Shown one piece after another: positions 1-10,400 of a DNA stretch of 64,000 nucleotides. The notes under the pieces were generated by a model. The model was not told where the DNA came from. It saw nothing but the letters and a program-made list of their open reading frames with translations, and did not search any database. Source of the DNA: UBA1429 sp964482225. Its GTDB lineage: Bacteria; Chloroflexota; Anaerolineae; UBA1429. Each line of letters begins with the position of its first letter. Positions within the stretch are counted from its first letter, which is position 1. Made by a program: the position numbers and the translations under genes. Location: NCBI GenBank assembly GCA_964482225.1, contig CAYZWT010000001.1:124001-188000 (forward strand). Direction: 5' to 3'.

Positions 1-2390
1 TGGACCCAGATCGCATCAACAGATGAGGACTGCCATGATGTAGACAGGACCGCATCCATAGCGTCGAAAGACAGATCTCTTGATGCCAGAGCTTCACAGA
101 TCAGCAGAGCCGACGCACTGGTAAAGGTACTAGGCTCCCTGGAAGGAATTGAACCCACTGTAATCTTCAGCAGTCTCTCGCGCACCAGGGCGTTTTCCGC
201 AAGATCTGGCAGTTCTAGCCCGGCTTTTGCCTCTGGGATGAGAATCGAGAGTGCAGCAAGTACGCCGCTGTTCCTTTCCAGCGTATCAACGTCCTTCATC
301 AATGCGTGCAGTGGGTCCCCGGGCTGGCATGCCTCGACGATACCCGTTTGCTCACAGCTCTCCATCAGCGCTTTGGCGATCATAAAATCGCCTAGGCGCT
401 CAAAGGCTGGTCGAACTGCGCTCTCCTGGTCCAGTGCATCGGTAGCGAGTGGAGCGTCCTCCACGAGCAGGTCAGCACGGACGAGCCACTCAAGAACCTG
501 CAAGTTAGCGGCCTGTGGTCTGGCGTTCGAGATGCACCGCTGGGCCATCGACCACGAAAGCGCCGAGCCTCCTGAATCGGCGAGCGCCCGTGCTATTGCC
601 GTCAGGCTTCCTTTGACTATACTCGCTCCCGAGCTGGTTTCGTGCTCTATCGCAAATTGCTGTTCTTTGTTTTCCAGGAATGCGCGGAGCGTAGGCGCGA
701 TGCCATGCCAGCCCTTCGGCAGCCGCCGAAGGCCACGGGCGTGTAGAGTCGTGCACAAGAGACGTAGGTACAGCGGATTCGAAAGCTCTGGCTGAAGAAT
801 GGGTCCGATCGGAGGCTCAAGCCCATAGTGCTGGAAGAAGACTCTGCAGGCATCGTCTTCCATCCCAGAGAACCCGCGGTGTTCCACTATCGGAAGATCG
901 TGATCGGCGGGAAGGCAGTAGGGAGCAAACGACGTTCTGCAAGTTATGCACAGGCGAAGGTGCGGTCTACTACGAACTGCCTTCGAGAAAGCCGACAACC
1001 GATCACGCCAATACGCAATGGGTCGAGTCTCGTTCACGGCATCAATGAACAGCACGAGTGGCGATCCCGATGCCTCCCCTGCGGCGTCCAGGGCGTCTAG
1101 CAGACCATCCACCCCAAGCATCGCGGGTAACCCCAGAGTCTCACGCAATCGCGTCCAAGGATCAGGTTCGCCACCGAACTGGTGGCCAAAGGCCACGCAG
1201 CTCAGAAGCCCGTCGCGTAATCGGATGTCTGCGGCGCTGCATATCCCGTGTGTCTTTCCCGAACCTGCTACGCCTGACAGCACGAACACTCTCTCATAGG
1301 CGAGAGAGCACTCTGGACTGGCTATCCACTCGCGCAAGTCGCGAAGCGCCTCTGCTGTCGCGCGTGTGTCGTCGAGGTTAGCCGCAGGGAAGGATGCCTG
1401 GTACTCTGCCATGTACTGGCGAAAGCTAGGAGAGTCAACCTTTCCAGGTCCGTGGTTTGCCTCGAGATCGGCCACTAGGCCCGACTCAAGCGTGGCGAGC
1501 AGGCCTAGGACTTTATCCAGTTGGCTGATGCAGGTTCTGTACACATCAACGGCATCGATCATCAGAAGACACTCGGAGTCCTCCAATAGAGCCTTTATGC
1601 CGGCGCTCACCGACTCTCCTTCTCGCTGAAGGTCTTTGGGCCATGCTGGAGACAATGCATCCGAGGTCGGTCTTCGCACAGCAGCTGCTAGCTGGTCGTA
1701 TGCTCTCCGACATACGTTAAGCTTGCTCCTGAACGTATGCGTCCATGTATCGGTACGTCCAAAAGCGGACAACCATTTCCACAGATCTGTCTCGATGTTT
1801 AGCTCGGGAGTGTATCGGGGTCCTGCAGCACTCTTGGCTAGCTGCAGGTGGTGCTCAAACCACTTGTGCGTTAGGGTACTCTCGTCGAAGAAGAACACGC
1901 GTATGCCACCGGACGAATCGTGCTGTAGCAGAAGCTCCCTGAGCCGATACCCAGGCCACGCAACGATACCGAGTGTACGCCCCATGTCGGCAGCCGCCTG
2001 TTCCCGCTCCTTTCGCCAGGCATCGAACTTCTCCAGACCGCTCCTACCACGCCGTGCTGTTGGCCCTGTTAGGTCGAATGGAAAACAGATCACGTATCGA
2101 GAGAGGTTGGGGTGTATGTCAAGAGCTGTATCAAGTGACGTGGCAGCCTGATGAAGAAGCGCGTCTACGTCAAAGACGTACTTTGCTTGCCATCCCGTGC
2201 GGCTGCCATCTGGCATGTCCGCAAAGCATTCAACACCGCCATCGCCTCCAGCACCGCGAAGACGGTAGAAGGACGCGCCTTCCGGAATGGCGCGATGCGC
2301 CAGTTGGCAACATAGCTCTTCGAATGCTTCTCGTTTACCGTCAAGGCGTGGTACGATCTGCCTGAAGTCGATGTCACCTTGGTATGCCAT
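1..2390 (-). CDS. Avs-like antiviral STAND NTPase with N-terminal Mrr-type nuclease (partial, 3' end outside window)
   Basis: The frame is open from an ATG at 2390 to the window edge (796 codons, no stop). Residues about 20-75 look like a Mrr/PD-(D/E)XK nuclease: an acidic helix (FEELC), then GGDGGVE (D50) and a QAK motif (Q68-K70). Residues about 365-490 carry a STAND/AAA-type NTPase: Walker A GVAGSGKT (373-380), Walker B LVLFIDA (about 445-451) and a sensor strand ending CRTS. The next segment has the NPLYLRLLC pattern seen after NTPase domains in STAND proteins. In the Avs family a C-terminal repeat region senses phage proteins and the nuclease then cleaves DNA; that region is cut off here. 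The gene begins 10 bp after the methyltransferase stop, so it is probably in the BREX-like operon. The Avs subtype is not assigned. Confidence 0.75.
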   Translation of the reverse strand, partial: MAYQGDIDFRQIVPRLDGKREAFEELCCQLAHRAIPEGASFYRLRGAGGDGGVECFADMPDGSRTGWQAKYVFDVDALLHQAATSLDTALDIHPNLSRYVICFPFDLTGPTARRGRSGLEKFDAWRKEREQAAADMGRTLGIVAWPGYRLRELLLQHDSSGGIRVFFFDESTLTHKWFEHHLQLAKSAAGPRYTPELNIETDLWKWLSAFGRTDTWTHTFRSKLNVCRRAYDQLAAAVRRPTSDALSPAWPKDLQREGESVSAGIKALLEDSECLLMIDAVDVYRTCISQLDKVLGLLATLESGLVADLEANHGPGKVDSPSFRQYMAEYQASFPAANLDDTRATAEALRDLREWIASPECSLAYERVFVLSGVAGSGKTHGICSAADIRLRDGLLSCVAFGHQFGGEPDPWTRLRETLGLPAMLGVDGLLDALDAAGEASGSPLVLFIDAVNETRPIAYWRDRLSAFSKAVRSRPHLRLCITCRTSFAPYCLPADHDLPIVEHRGFSGMEDDACRVFFQHYGLEPPIGPILQPELSNPLYLRLLCTTLHARGLRRLPKGWHGIAPTLRAFLENKEQQFAIEHETSSGASIVKGSLTAIARALADSGGSALSWSMAQRCISNARPQAANLQVLEWLVRADLLVEDAPLATDALDQESAVRPAFERLGDFMIAKALMESCEQTGIVEACQPGDPLHALMKDVDTLERNSGVLAALSILIPEAKAGLELPDLAENALVRERLLKITVGSIPSREPSTFTSASALLICEALASRDLSFDAMDAVLSTSWQSSSVDAIWV

Positions 2391-2400
2391 CAGCAGCTCC

Positions 2401-5139
2401 CTATCCTCCGCTCCGCGTCACCGCCTGATCGTACCACATCAGCAGCTTGGGATCCTCCTGCAGCACGGCCTCCGGGATCTTTTCCGCCACGGCGATGATG
2501 GTGGCATAGTCCCGCGCCTGCCAGGCCCGCCTGAACCCCGCCCGCACCGCCTCCAGCCGGAACACCCGCAGCCGCCGCTGGGTGGAGGCCACGTACTCGT
2601 CAAACTCGCGCAGCAGGGCCCGCTCGCGCAGCTTTTCCAGGTCGCCCGCCTTGTTGGGGTCGGGCACGTACCAGCGATCCTTGCCCTTGGCCCGCAGCGC
2701 CGGGTCGTCCTTGGGCAGGTTGCGCAGCTCTTTGTAGTTGCTGGAAAGATAGCTATGCACCTGGCTGGGCACGGCGCCCAGGTCGTCGTACCGTAAGAAA
2801 CTCTGCTCCAACAGCGTCGAGAGCTCGAGCGGCTTTTCGTTGCGGCTCCAGCCGCCGATCTCGCGCAGGAACTGGGGATGCAGCTCCTGAAAGGTCTGCG
2901 GGCGCTCGGTGAGCTGCTGCCGCAGCCACTGGATGGCCGAGGACTCGTCGGTGACGATGAGCTGGAGCTGCAGCACCTCGCGCACCGTCAGGCGCTTGCG
3001 GTCGTACTCGGCGGCTTGGTCGGGCAAAAAGAACATGCCGTCGCGCTCGGGAAAGCGCTGGGCCAACCCGGCGTAGAACTCACTCGCCGAGAGGGGCACG
3101 GTGATGCCCCGCTGGACGTGAAAGGCCACCATGCGGTCATAGAGCAGGTAGCTCTGACGCTCGGCGATCACCTCGGCCCGGCCCTCCTTGGCCACAAAGA
3201 CGGGCAGTTGCCGCAGATGGGTGCGGGTGAAATCCCAGGCGCCCTCCTCGCTGCCCGCCTCCAGCCGGAAGCGCTCCTCGAGGCCTCCGTTGGGCTTGTA
3301 AGCAGATATCACCAGATCCTGCTGAACCGCGCCCGCTGCATTCGCCGCATTGAATGACCGCTGTCTCTTGTCGAGCGTTCTTACGTCGGCCACCACGAAG
3401 CCAGCCGACGTTAGGCCCTCCTGAATCGCATTCCAGACAGCATTCCTCGAGTTGTGAAACACGATCGTAACCCATCTGCCAGGCTTCATGGCGCGGTGGC
3501 ACTCCCTGAACGATCTGGTCATCAGGAGTTGGTATTCTGCCAGACCCTTCCGTTGGTGCGTGTTGATAATCGCCTCGGACGTAGTCTGTGTATGAACTCG
3601 TAGCCACGACTCCCAGAGGAAGTTCAGTTCGGAATACATCAGGTTTCCACCGAAGGGCGGATCCGTGAACACATAGTCCACGGAAGAGTCCGGCACTGTG
3701 CTAAGTGAGGTGTGCGAAGCAGTCTGGACTATGTTGCCACGATACTCGGAGATCAGCTCGCGCATGCGAGCGGTCTTCTCGAGATGCTCACCCAGTAGCT
3801 TGGTGACAGGGATCTCTTTGGACAGTGACGGCACGTATAGAGTTCCGTTCATCGGTCCGCCTCCGGCGCCCAAGCTTCCCCCCTGCGAACGAAACCGATA
3901 CATTAGAGTCGCCCCGGTGGCAACGGAGGTGACGTTGAATGCCTTTCTTCGAGGCCCGATCTTGGCCGCGAAGCTGGCCAGGCAGATGAGGTTGCGGCGC
4001 GTGTAGAAGTGATGGACATGCGTCACACCCACGGAGGCCGGGTCGCTGGTCTTGTCTCCGTCTGGCAGGCGATCAGACGGAACCCACTCTGGAATGCTCG
4101 CTTGTTGGATCTGGGCGAGCAATGCCATGTCTTCTTTCGATGGCCGCTTTGTGTATGCCTTGTTCCCAACATAGAAGTGAACGAGAACCGGAACTCGTTG
4201 TGCCTGAAGTACGGTTTTCCCGAGAACAGAGTCATACTCAGCCGCGCGAATGCGAGTCAACAGCCTCTTCTGCAGACTAGTGCCGCATGTGGGACACTCG
4301 AAGCTTTCCAGCACTTTGTAGGTGTGTTTGTCGACGGCACAGTCCCAAAAGACTATGTCGGCGCCACAGTTAGGACAGTAGAACACGTCGGACCACACCA
4401 CGTAGTTGACGCTGCCCACTTGGCCTGTCACCGGATGGCTAGTCTCATACATCCATCCGTAGTCATTCGTGACGTCGCGAAGCGCTGCTATCTGCTCCCG
4501 CAACCTCGAGCCTGCCTCTGCAGGAACGGCGAAGTTGTATGCCAAAAAGGATGCGGCCGGCGACAGATCTCCAAGAACAACATGACGTGGCTCGGCGCAG
4601 AGTGCGGCGGCAACGCCGGTCATACCAGTGCCACAGAATGCATCGAGAACGACATCGCCCGGGCTGGTGTAGTGCTGCAGGTAGTGCATGATTGCGCGGG
4701 GCGGCACTTTGGTGTGATAGGTGTGTGCTTGGTAGATTGGGTCGTTCTTGCCCTCGCTCACATCCGCCGCAAACGGCTCCCGATGGTAGTCGTCGGTCGC
4801 CGGGTCGTACGGCTTGCCGTAGAGCCGAATGAACTCCCCCAGGAAGGGGTTGGGGCAGGCGGTGTAGTACGGCGGGTCGGAGAGGGCCAGGATGTCCTCG
4901 TCCGCGCCGATGGGAAAGCCCTCGATGGCGCGAAACGCGGGGTCTTGCAGATGCTCGCGGAGCCGCTCGACAAAGTAGGCGCGGCGGGCCGCGTCGTTGG
5001 GAAAGGTCATGCCCAGGCACTCGACGGGGCGGCTGGCGCGCTCCTCCAGCTCCTCCTCGTAGGATTTGTCGAACATGGCCATCTGGCCGCTGGGGTCGCG
5101 GAACAGGCGGCGGGTGAGATGATCGTCCTTTTTGGGCAT
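2401..5139 (-). CDS. pglX: DNA methyltransferase, BREX type 3 PglX-like
   Basis: A 912-residue methyltransferase with two catalytic-type motifs: SDPPYYT near residue 87 and TDPPFGG near 505. The SAM-binding motif DAFCGTG is at about 166-172. Two CxxC pairs (CPNC, CPTC) in the middle suggest a zinc-ribbon insertion within the target-recognition part. The C-terminal 350 residues are helical and lack a nuclease motif, so this is modification only. BREX methyltransferases mark self DNA at an adenine, and the rest of the system blocks unmarked phage. The ATG at 5139 follows AGGAAGG; an upstream in-frame ATG at 5217 lacks a ribosome site. It lies downstream of brxF and brxC genes, which fits a PglXI role. 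An N4-cytosine target cannot be excluded from motifs alone. Confidence 0.75.
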   Translation of the reverse strand: MPKKDDHLTRRLFRDPSGQMAMFDKSYEEELEERASRPVECLGMTFPNDAARRAYFVERLREHLQDPAFRAIEGFPIGADEDILALSDPPYYTACPNPFLGEFIRLYGKPYDPATDDYHREPFAADVSEGKNDPIYQAHTYHTKVPPRAIMHYLQHYTSPGDVVLDAFCGTGMTGVAAALCAEPRHVVLGDLSPAASFLAYNFAVPAEAGSRLREQIAALRDVTNDYGWMYETSHPVTGQVGSVNYVVWSDVFYCPNCGADIVFWDCAVDKHTYKVLESFECPTCGTSLQKRLLTRIRAAEYDSVLGKTVLQAQRVPVLVHFYVGNKAYTKRPSKEDMALLAQIQQASIPEWVPSDRLPDGDKTSDPASVGVTHVHHFYTRRNLICLASFAAKIGPRRKAFNVTSVATGATLMYRFRSQGGSLGAGGGPMNGTLYVPSLSKEIPVTKLLGEHLEKTARMRELISEYRGNIVQTASHTSLSTVPDSSVDYVFTDPPFGGNLMYSELNFLWESWLRVHTQTTSEAIINTHQRKGLAEYQLLMTRSFRECHRAMKPGRWVTIVFHNSRNAVWNAIQEGLTSAGFVVADVRTLDKRQRSFNAANAAGAVQQDLVISAYKPNGGLEERFRLEAGSEEGAWDFTRTHLRQLPVFVAKEGRAEVIAERQSYLLYDRMVAFHVQRGITVPLSASEFYAGLAQRFPERDGMFFLPDQAAEYDRKRLTVREVLQLQLIVTDESSAIQWLRQQLTERPQTFQELHPQFLREIGGWSRNEKPLELSTLLEQSFLRYDDLGAVPSQVHSYLSSNYKELRNLPKDDPALRAKGKDRWYVPDPNKAGDLEKLRERALLREFDEYVASTQRRLRVFRLEAVRAGFRRAWQARDYATIIAVAEKIPEAVLQEDPKLLMWYDQAVTRSGG

Positions 5140-5187
5140 GTGGGCCTTCCTAACATGACGGATCGGTGCGCCAGGGCGCAGGCTGCG

Positions 5188-5256
5188 GGAATGTATCGGC
5201 GAAATGTCCGCCGACAATCATCGCGACAATTCGAGCGGGAAATGTCGCGGAAATGT
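5188..5256 (-). promoter_or_regulatory. Repeated ACATTTC boxes upstream of the methyltransferase
   Basis: Read on the minus strand, ACATTTC occurs three times (5250-5256, 5239-5245, 5201-5207), with a degenerate fourth copy at 5188-5194. The second copy sits in a hairpin with CGCGACA/TGTCGCG arms. The boxes fill the 140-bp gap between the DUF2188 gene and the methyltransferase, so they could be an operator or UTR element setting methyltransferase expression. This is inference from repetition only. Confidence 0.3.
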
Positions 5257-5281
5257 TACACTGCCACCGCGAATCGCCGGG

Positions 5282-5530
5282 CTAGTGTTCCTTGTCCTTG
5301 GGCGGGTTGGGGTCGTTGCCAGGCGCGATCGTGTCCTTGCTGCGAATCTGGCCGTCCACACCCTTGGTGGTCAGCTCGCCCCCACCCTGGTTGCGCAGCA
5401 TCGTTCTGGCTGCGTCCTCGGCCTCGCGCTGCGTGCGGTGCACGCTGGAGGCGCGGCTGGCGTCGTTGCGCTTGTTCGCCCACGTCCCATCGGAACGGCG
5501 ATAGACGGTGCGGTCTTGGCCTTTGCTCAT
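5282..5530 (-). CDS. DUF2188 family small protein
   Basis: An 82-residue basic, soluble protein. The pattern YRRSDGTWANKRNDASRASS, followed by a helix rich in E, A and R, matches DUF2188: a short strand-rich segment with a conserved W, then an amphipathic helix. These proteins are common beside restriction-modification and other defence loci; their biochemical role is unknown. The ATG at 5530 has a clear GGAGGT ribosome site six bases upstream, so the extension to 5554 is unlikely. The C terminus is proline- and charge-rich and probably disordered. It lies inside the BREX-like operon between the AlbA_2 gene and the methyltransferase. Confidence 0.6.
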   Translation of the reverse strand: MSKGQDRTVYRRSDGTWANKRNDASRASSVHRTQREAEDAARTMLRNQGGGELTTKGVDGQIRSKDTIAPGNDPNPPKDKEH

Positions 5531-5607
5531 GGTGAACCTCCGTACTTGGGCCAAAGGCGCATCTGGTCAGTCATCTGCTCTCGACCAACGCGCACCCGAG
5601 CCGAGAG

Positions 5608-5685
5608 AATGGTGTAGGAATGGGCATGCACCATTTATGGCGCCATTTGAGCAAATGAATGGCGTAGGTATTGGCGTGCGCCATT
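5608..5685. promoter_or_regulatory. Cluster of related palindromes between the AlbA_2 and DUF2188 genes
   Basis: Two 28-bp inverted repeats 50 bp apart share one layout: AATGGTG...CACCATT (5608-5635) and AATGGCG...CGCCATT (5658-5685). The T:A pair of the first is C:G in the second, a covarying change. Between them lie ATGGCGCCAT (5637-5646) and CATTTGAGCAAATG (5644-5657). The AATGGYG half-site therefore recurs in alternating orientation. This suggests dimeric-regulator operators or RNA hairpins affecting the downstream genes. Confidence 0.45.
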
Positions 5686-5692
5686 CCATCCG

Positions 5693-7408
5693 CTATTCCT
5701 GTCCCATCCACCTCCAACGAGCCCCTCTACCCCGGCCAAACACCTGTGCGTTGCCTTCTGCTTGCAGCTCAGACATCAAGCGTTTCACCTGATCGCGGTC
5801 ATAGCGTGTGAGGCCCCGCACCTCGGCGTTGCTCAGTCCCGGCTGGCCTCGCTCGGCCCGCTGCTTGAGCACACTTAGCACCCTCGTCTTGGCGGCTTCC
5901 CAGTCGATGCGGCGATCGCGTTCCAGTTGCCCCGCTGCGACAATCCGACGATGAACGTCGTGACATAGGGTCCAATATGTCCCCCTGCCCGTGCCGCCTC
6001 GCTCCAGATAGCCGAGCGCAGTCTCCATGCGGCTCAAAGTCTCGCGGGCGTCTGCTTCGGCCTGCTGGGTGATCCGCGCGGCCGTGGTTGTGTCGATCTC
6101 TGGATGTCTGAGCAAATGCTGGATAACAAGGAGCTCCTCGACGCTCAATACGTGACCTCGATCACCCTCCTCCGCAACAAAGACCCGGAAGGGGACAGAA
6201 AGGGCAGAGACCCGGAAAATGACCCGCACTGCTTCCCCTTCGTCAAGTATCACCGGAGGCTCTTTTCCCTCAATCAGGAGCGCCTGATACATGCGGCGCA
6301 CGCCCAGGTTGCTACGGTTCACCAGGCGAAGGCGGGTAAGGGCGTTGACAAGCGTTGGATTGCGAGAGACCGGCTCGTGCCGAAGGATGTTGTCGGGGGT
6401 GATTCCGCCGACCAAACCACCGGGGTTGCTGATTTCCAGACGGTCCTGAAACTGCTTGACCAGGATCGGCCCATGAACGCGATAGTCAGCATGCACTAGG
6501 GCATTCAGCAAAGCTTCGCGCAGGGCGATCTCGGGATAGGTGCGGTACTCGAAATGGAGCAGTCCCTGTCGTACGGTGTCGATGGGGTTGTTAGCCATGA
6601 CGCGGTCCGACAGATGCTCCAGCGCGACGGGAATGGCATCCTGACCATCGCCGCGATCCGAGTACTCGGTATCGGTGGCCATGCGTAGGTGCGTCCATGC
6701 GTAGCCCGGGAAAAACTCCCGAATTCCCTCCGCCGATCCGGCCAGCAGCAGGCCAGCCCTGAGGAGCTGCCCGTTGCGCATCAGCCCCACGGCGGCCAGC
6801 AGATCGCGATCAGAAAGGCGCAGCAGATCGTCCGGCGCGCGCTCCCGGCGCGCAATCTCGCGCAGGCGCTCCATGGCCACGGGAGAGATCCACGCTTCGG
6901 CGCGCCCGGCAAGCTCGATGGCAGTCAGGTCCGTCTCACCCGTCTCCACCGTCACGCGACGCCGCATAGAGCCTGTCAGGGGTTGGCAATCCTTGCCCAC
7001 GCGCACCATTCCGCGCCCGGCGGTATCTGTGTATGGAGGGATTCCGGGATAGATCTGCATGATGAGCAGCCGCCCCGAGCCCTCAAGAACCGACATCTCC
7101 TCGAAGACTGGGGTGAGTTTGGGGTCGGTCGAATCATAGACTGCTTTCTTGAGCAGATTGACGTCTATGTCTGGCGGAACCCCGAGGATCGCCCTACCGC
7201 GTCCGATCTGCTTGTCGTCTACGCCAAAGACGACAGTTCCCCCTCCGCCATTGGCCATACAGACAGCCATCTGGACGACCATTCTGACCGACCGATCCAT
7301 GCTGCGCGGATCCCATGCTTTAAAGTCCAGATCCTGATCCTCGAGCGCATCCGCGTTCTGGGTATCGAGCTCATTCAGCAGGCTTTCGATCTCAGCGGTC
7401 GAGCGCAT
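5693..7408 (-). CDS. AlbA_2 (Schlafen-type) ATP-binding transcriptional regulator-like protein
   Basis: A 571-residue protein. Residues about 15-150 match the AlbA_2/divergent-AAA fold: an acidic DLDFKAW entry strand, ANGGGGTVVFGV and a conserved YTDTAGRGMVRVG segment. The middle has a histidine-kinase-like ATPase (HATPase_c_4) signature: REALLNALVHADY, then LEISNPGGL and LGVRRMYQ. The C terminus carries winged-helix segments (LSNAEVRGLTRYDRDQVKRL). Such proteins are annotated as predicted transcriptional regulators and often accompany BREX and other defence genes. It starts 3 bp after the brxC stop, so the two are co-transcribed. It is an accessory insertion relative to the canonical BREX-3 order. 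Confidence 0.75.
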   Translation of the reverse strand: MRSTAEIESLLNELDTQNADALEDQDLDFKAWDPRSMDRSVRMVVQMAVCMANGGGGTVVFGVDDKQIGRGRAILGVPPDIDVNLLKKAVYDSTDPKLTPVFEEMSVLEGSGRLLIMQIYPGIPPYTDTAGRGMVRVGKDCQPLTGSMRRRVTVETGETDLTAIELAGRAEAWISPVAMERLREIARRERAPDDLLRLSDRDLLAAVGLMRNGQLLRAGLLLAGSAEGIREFFPGYAWTHLRMATDTEYSDRGDGQDAIPVALEHLSDRVMANNPIDTVRQGLLHFEYRTYPEIALREALLNALVHADYRVHGPILVKQFQDRLEISNPGGLVGGITPDNILRHEPVSRNPTLVNALTRLRLVNRSNLGVRRMYQALLIEGKEPPVILDEGEAVRVIFRVSALSVPFRVFVAEEGDRGHVLSVEELLVIQHLLRHPEIDTTTAARITQQAEADARETLSRMETALGYLERGGTGRGTYWTLCHDVHRRIVAAGQLERDRRIDWEAAKTRVLSVLKQRAERGQPGLSNAEVRGLTRYDRDQVKRLMSELQAEGNAQVFGRGRGARWRWMGQE

Positions 7409-7411
7409 GTT

Positions 7412-10400
7412 TCACTCCAACACGATCCTTACCTTGCCCAGCTCCTGGCCGCGCGTGAGTTGATCCAGATAGGACTCAAAGCGTTTCTTCATCTCCTCGG
7501 GCGTGGCCGGTGAACCGCCCGCCAGCAACGCCGCGCGCAGGTCTTCCAGGCTGACGGCAACGCGGGCCAATCCGGAGAGCGCCTCTTGCAGCGCCAGCAC
7601 CAGTTCAGCGTCCAGCGGGTCGGGGAGGCTGCGGCTGGAGATAAAGGCCTCCACCTGCCGACGCGCCTCGGGCCTCAGCAATGCGAGACTCGCCACAATA
7701 GTAGGATCCTCAAGGTTCGCCAGCAGCGTCTGCGTCCAATCGTCCACCATTCGCTCCATCGCATCATCCAGGCCATCGAGCGCTCGTCCCGCAGCGGCCG
7801 ACGTTGCCTCGGATGCGGGGCGAAAGCCGCAGTGCGGGCACACCGGGGTGGCATCCAGGTCATGCTCGGTGAGCGTGAAGCAGCTCTTAAGGTTCGCCAG
7901 ACGATTCTGCAACTCTACGAGCTGTTGGCGGGGCATCAGCTCGATGGTGGCCAGCTCCTGCAGCGCCTTGAGTCGTCGTTCGCTCATGAGCTGCACCTTG
8001 CGCCGATCCTCGTTCACGCCCAGCCGAGCCCTGGTATGGGCGGCGAGGTAGCGCTGGAGATACGCACGCTTGAGCTCGGCGAGGCGTCGTTGCGTCTGCT
8101 GTCGAAAGCTCGCTGCGCCACGCTGCGCAGGATCGGCTAGTTGGGCCAGCACATCGCTTCGCGCCGCCTTGACCTGTTCACTCCACGGATCGTCGGAAGG
8201 CAGCACCGCCTCGGCCGTGGAGAGATAGGATGCTGTCGGTCCGAGATCGGCGGCCAGACCATGCAGCGCCTCTAGCTCGCCAAGCGCCCGTACACCTTCT
8301 CGATGCGCGTTGATCTCGGGCGTATCGTAGCGCAGGTTCTTGAGCTTGCCGGGTGAGTTGTAAGCCTGAAGCGATTCGAGAAAGACCTTGGTCTCCTCCA
8401 GTCGCGTGCGCAGTCTCTGGGCCTCGTCCTCCGTCAAGAGGCTTTTCCCCCAGAACACGAGCCCCTCGCGCATGGCCTGTTGCGCCAAGACGATGCGCTG
8501 CACCAGGTTGGTGATCGCGGTCAGAAGCTGCTGCACGGGCGCTTCTCTGCCCATGGTGACATCCTGCGCCAACCCTGGAGCGAGACCCGCCAGCTCGAAC
8601 AGCGCTCTGAGGGCGGGTAGGTTCCATTCCTTGGGCCGCTCAATGTGCCGGAATTGCGCGAGTTCGTCAACGCTCGTGGCCGCGAGCTGCGCCAACCCCG
8701 TGGCATCGAGTTTTTTCCCCGGCACCGCCAGGACGACTTCGCCCGCATAGACCAGCGCGGCCAGCACGACCACCACCCAGTCGGGCTCGAGCCGCAGGGT
8801 CTGCGGCGCCAGGTACTCGACACCCGTTGCATCTTGGATCAACTCGGCCCGGTTGACGACCTGGCCGTGCCCTTTTCTCTTGACAACCTCGAGCACGTGC
8901 TTCGCGTAGCGGGAGCGATATGGATCGAGCCGCTCGCCATCGAGCAGCTCCAGCGCGTCGAGCACGGCAGTGGCCTGACGCGTGCGCATCTGCCCGGCAA
9001 TAGCCCGCAGCGCATCCTGGGCAGCCTGGGCCTGGTTGGCCCCCGTGATGAGAACCGAGAAGGAGGGGTACTCGGGAGCCTGGTCTTGAAAGTGGGGGCT
9101 CAGACAGATTCCAGCGACAGCATTGACCAGGTCACGAAAGTTGATGTGCTCAAAAGCGCCGCCCGCGCCCAGCTCGCGCAGCGTCCGGCCCTTGGTCCAT
9201 TCCGTCAGAGTCTTGGTGCGCCCCTGGTATGTGACCTGGAAGGCGGTGGCCATGTTCCTCTGCAACCACTGCACCAGGTCTCGCAAGAATCCCGTCTCGC
9301 CGGTCGCCTTGGCCTCATAGGCGGCCTTGGCATGTCCCGAAGCGGTAGAGGCGAGATCAATGGCCGCAGCATAGCCCCTAAGAGCCTTGAGGAGAGCTTC
9401 ATCGGTATTCGTCAGGCGGATAAAGAGCTCATCAGGCTTCTTCTCGTCCTTAAAGGGCGGCGCATCATAGGGCTGGAGAAAGTAGATGTAAAAGTCGCGC
9501 GGCGGCACCGCAGTAGAGCGCTCGTTGGGCGCCCCGAAAAAGAGATAGCCCTGACGTGCGGCCTTGTGTTCGGGCCATTCGACCTCGTGCTGCCAGATGC
9601 GATAGCCGGTGACATAGGTCTGATCGGTGCATTCCATGACCCGCTTGAGCGCCTCATAGTAGTAGCGGTCGAGTAGAGAAGCATCCAGGCTCTCGGCTCG
9701 CCTCTCGATATTGGCGTCATAGTCATCCGTCTTTTTCAGGTCGAGGTAGTACTGGCCGTTCTCTGGATTGAAGGAGATGAACTGTCCGCTCACCGTCCGA
9801 TGGATCTCACGTAAGACGGTTTCTACTTGCGAGAGCAGATCGTCGGCCGGATCACCGCCCAATTCCTCAATCCCAGGCTGGTACAGGTTCAGGCTATCTC
9901 GGAGCTCCTCCGGTGTGGCGCCCAACGTGGTGTAGATATCGCCGGTGGTGAGGCGATGCACAGACAGGCCGTGAATGATCCGGATCGCCATGTCCTTATA
10001 GGCCGGACGCGTGAATGCCTGTTCGATGCGCGCTTCGAGCACCTCGCTGCAGTCAATGACCGCCCGGATATCCGGGATGGCTCGGAAGGAGGGATTCCCG
10101 CGCAGGGTCATCCAGTAGGAATCATAGGCGATCAAACCTGGATGCTCCTCGGGCACATCCTGATCCAGCAACCTGCGCATCGCCACAGAGAGCGTGCGAA
10201 GCACTTCGCGCTTCTCCACAGAAGTGATGCGTTCAAAGGCGTCGATATAGTCGGGATGCACAGGAAACAAGCGCACGAACTCATCCATACGCTCGTTCAT
10301 GCGACCATAGCATCTGGCGAATGGCATCAGATGCTGCCTGATCCTAACCTGTTGCTCAGCGGTCTTTTTCAGCAGCCGTTCGGCCACCACGTGCTTGACA

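Noticed and set aside
238..795. Plus-strand ORFs at the left edge
   Set aside because: They lie opposite the continuous STAND NTPase frame on the minus strand, which has recognisable motifs.
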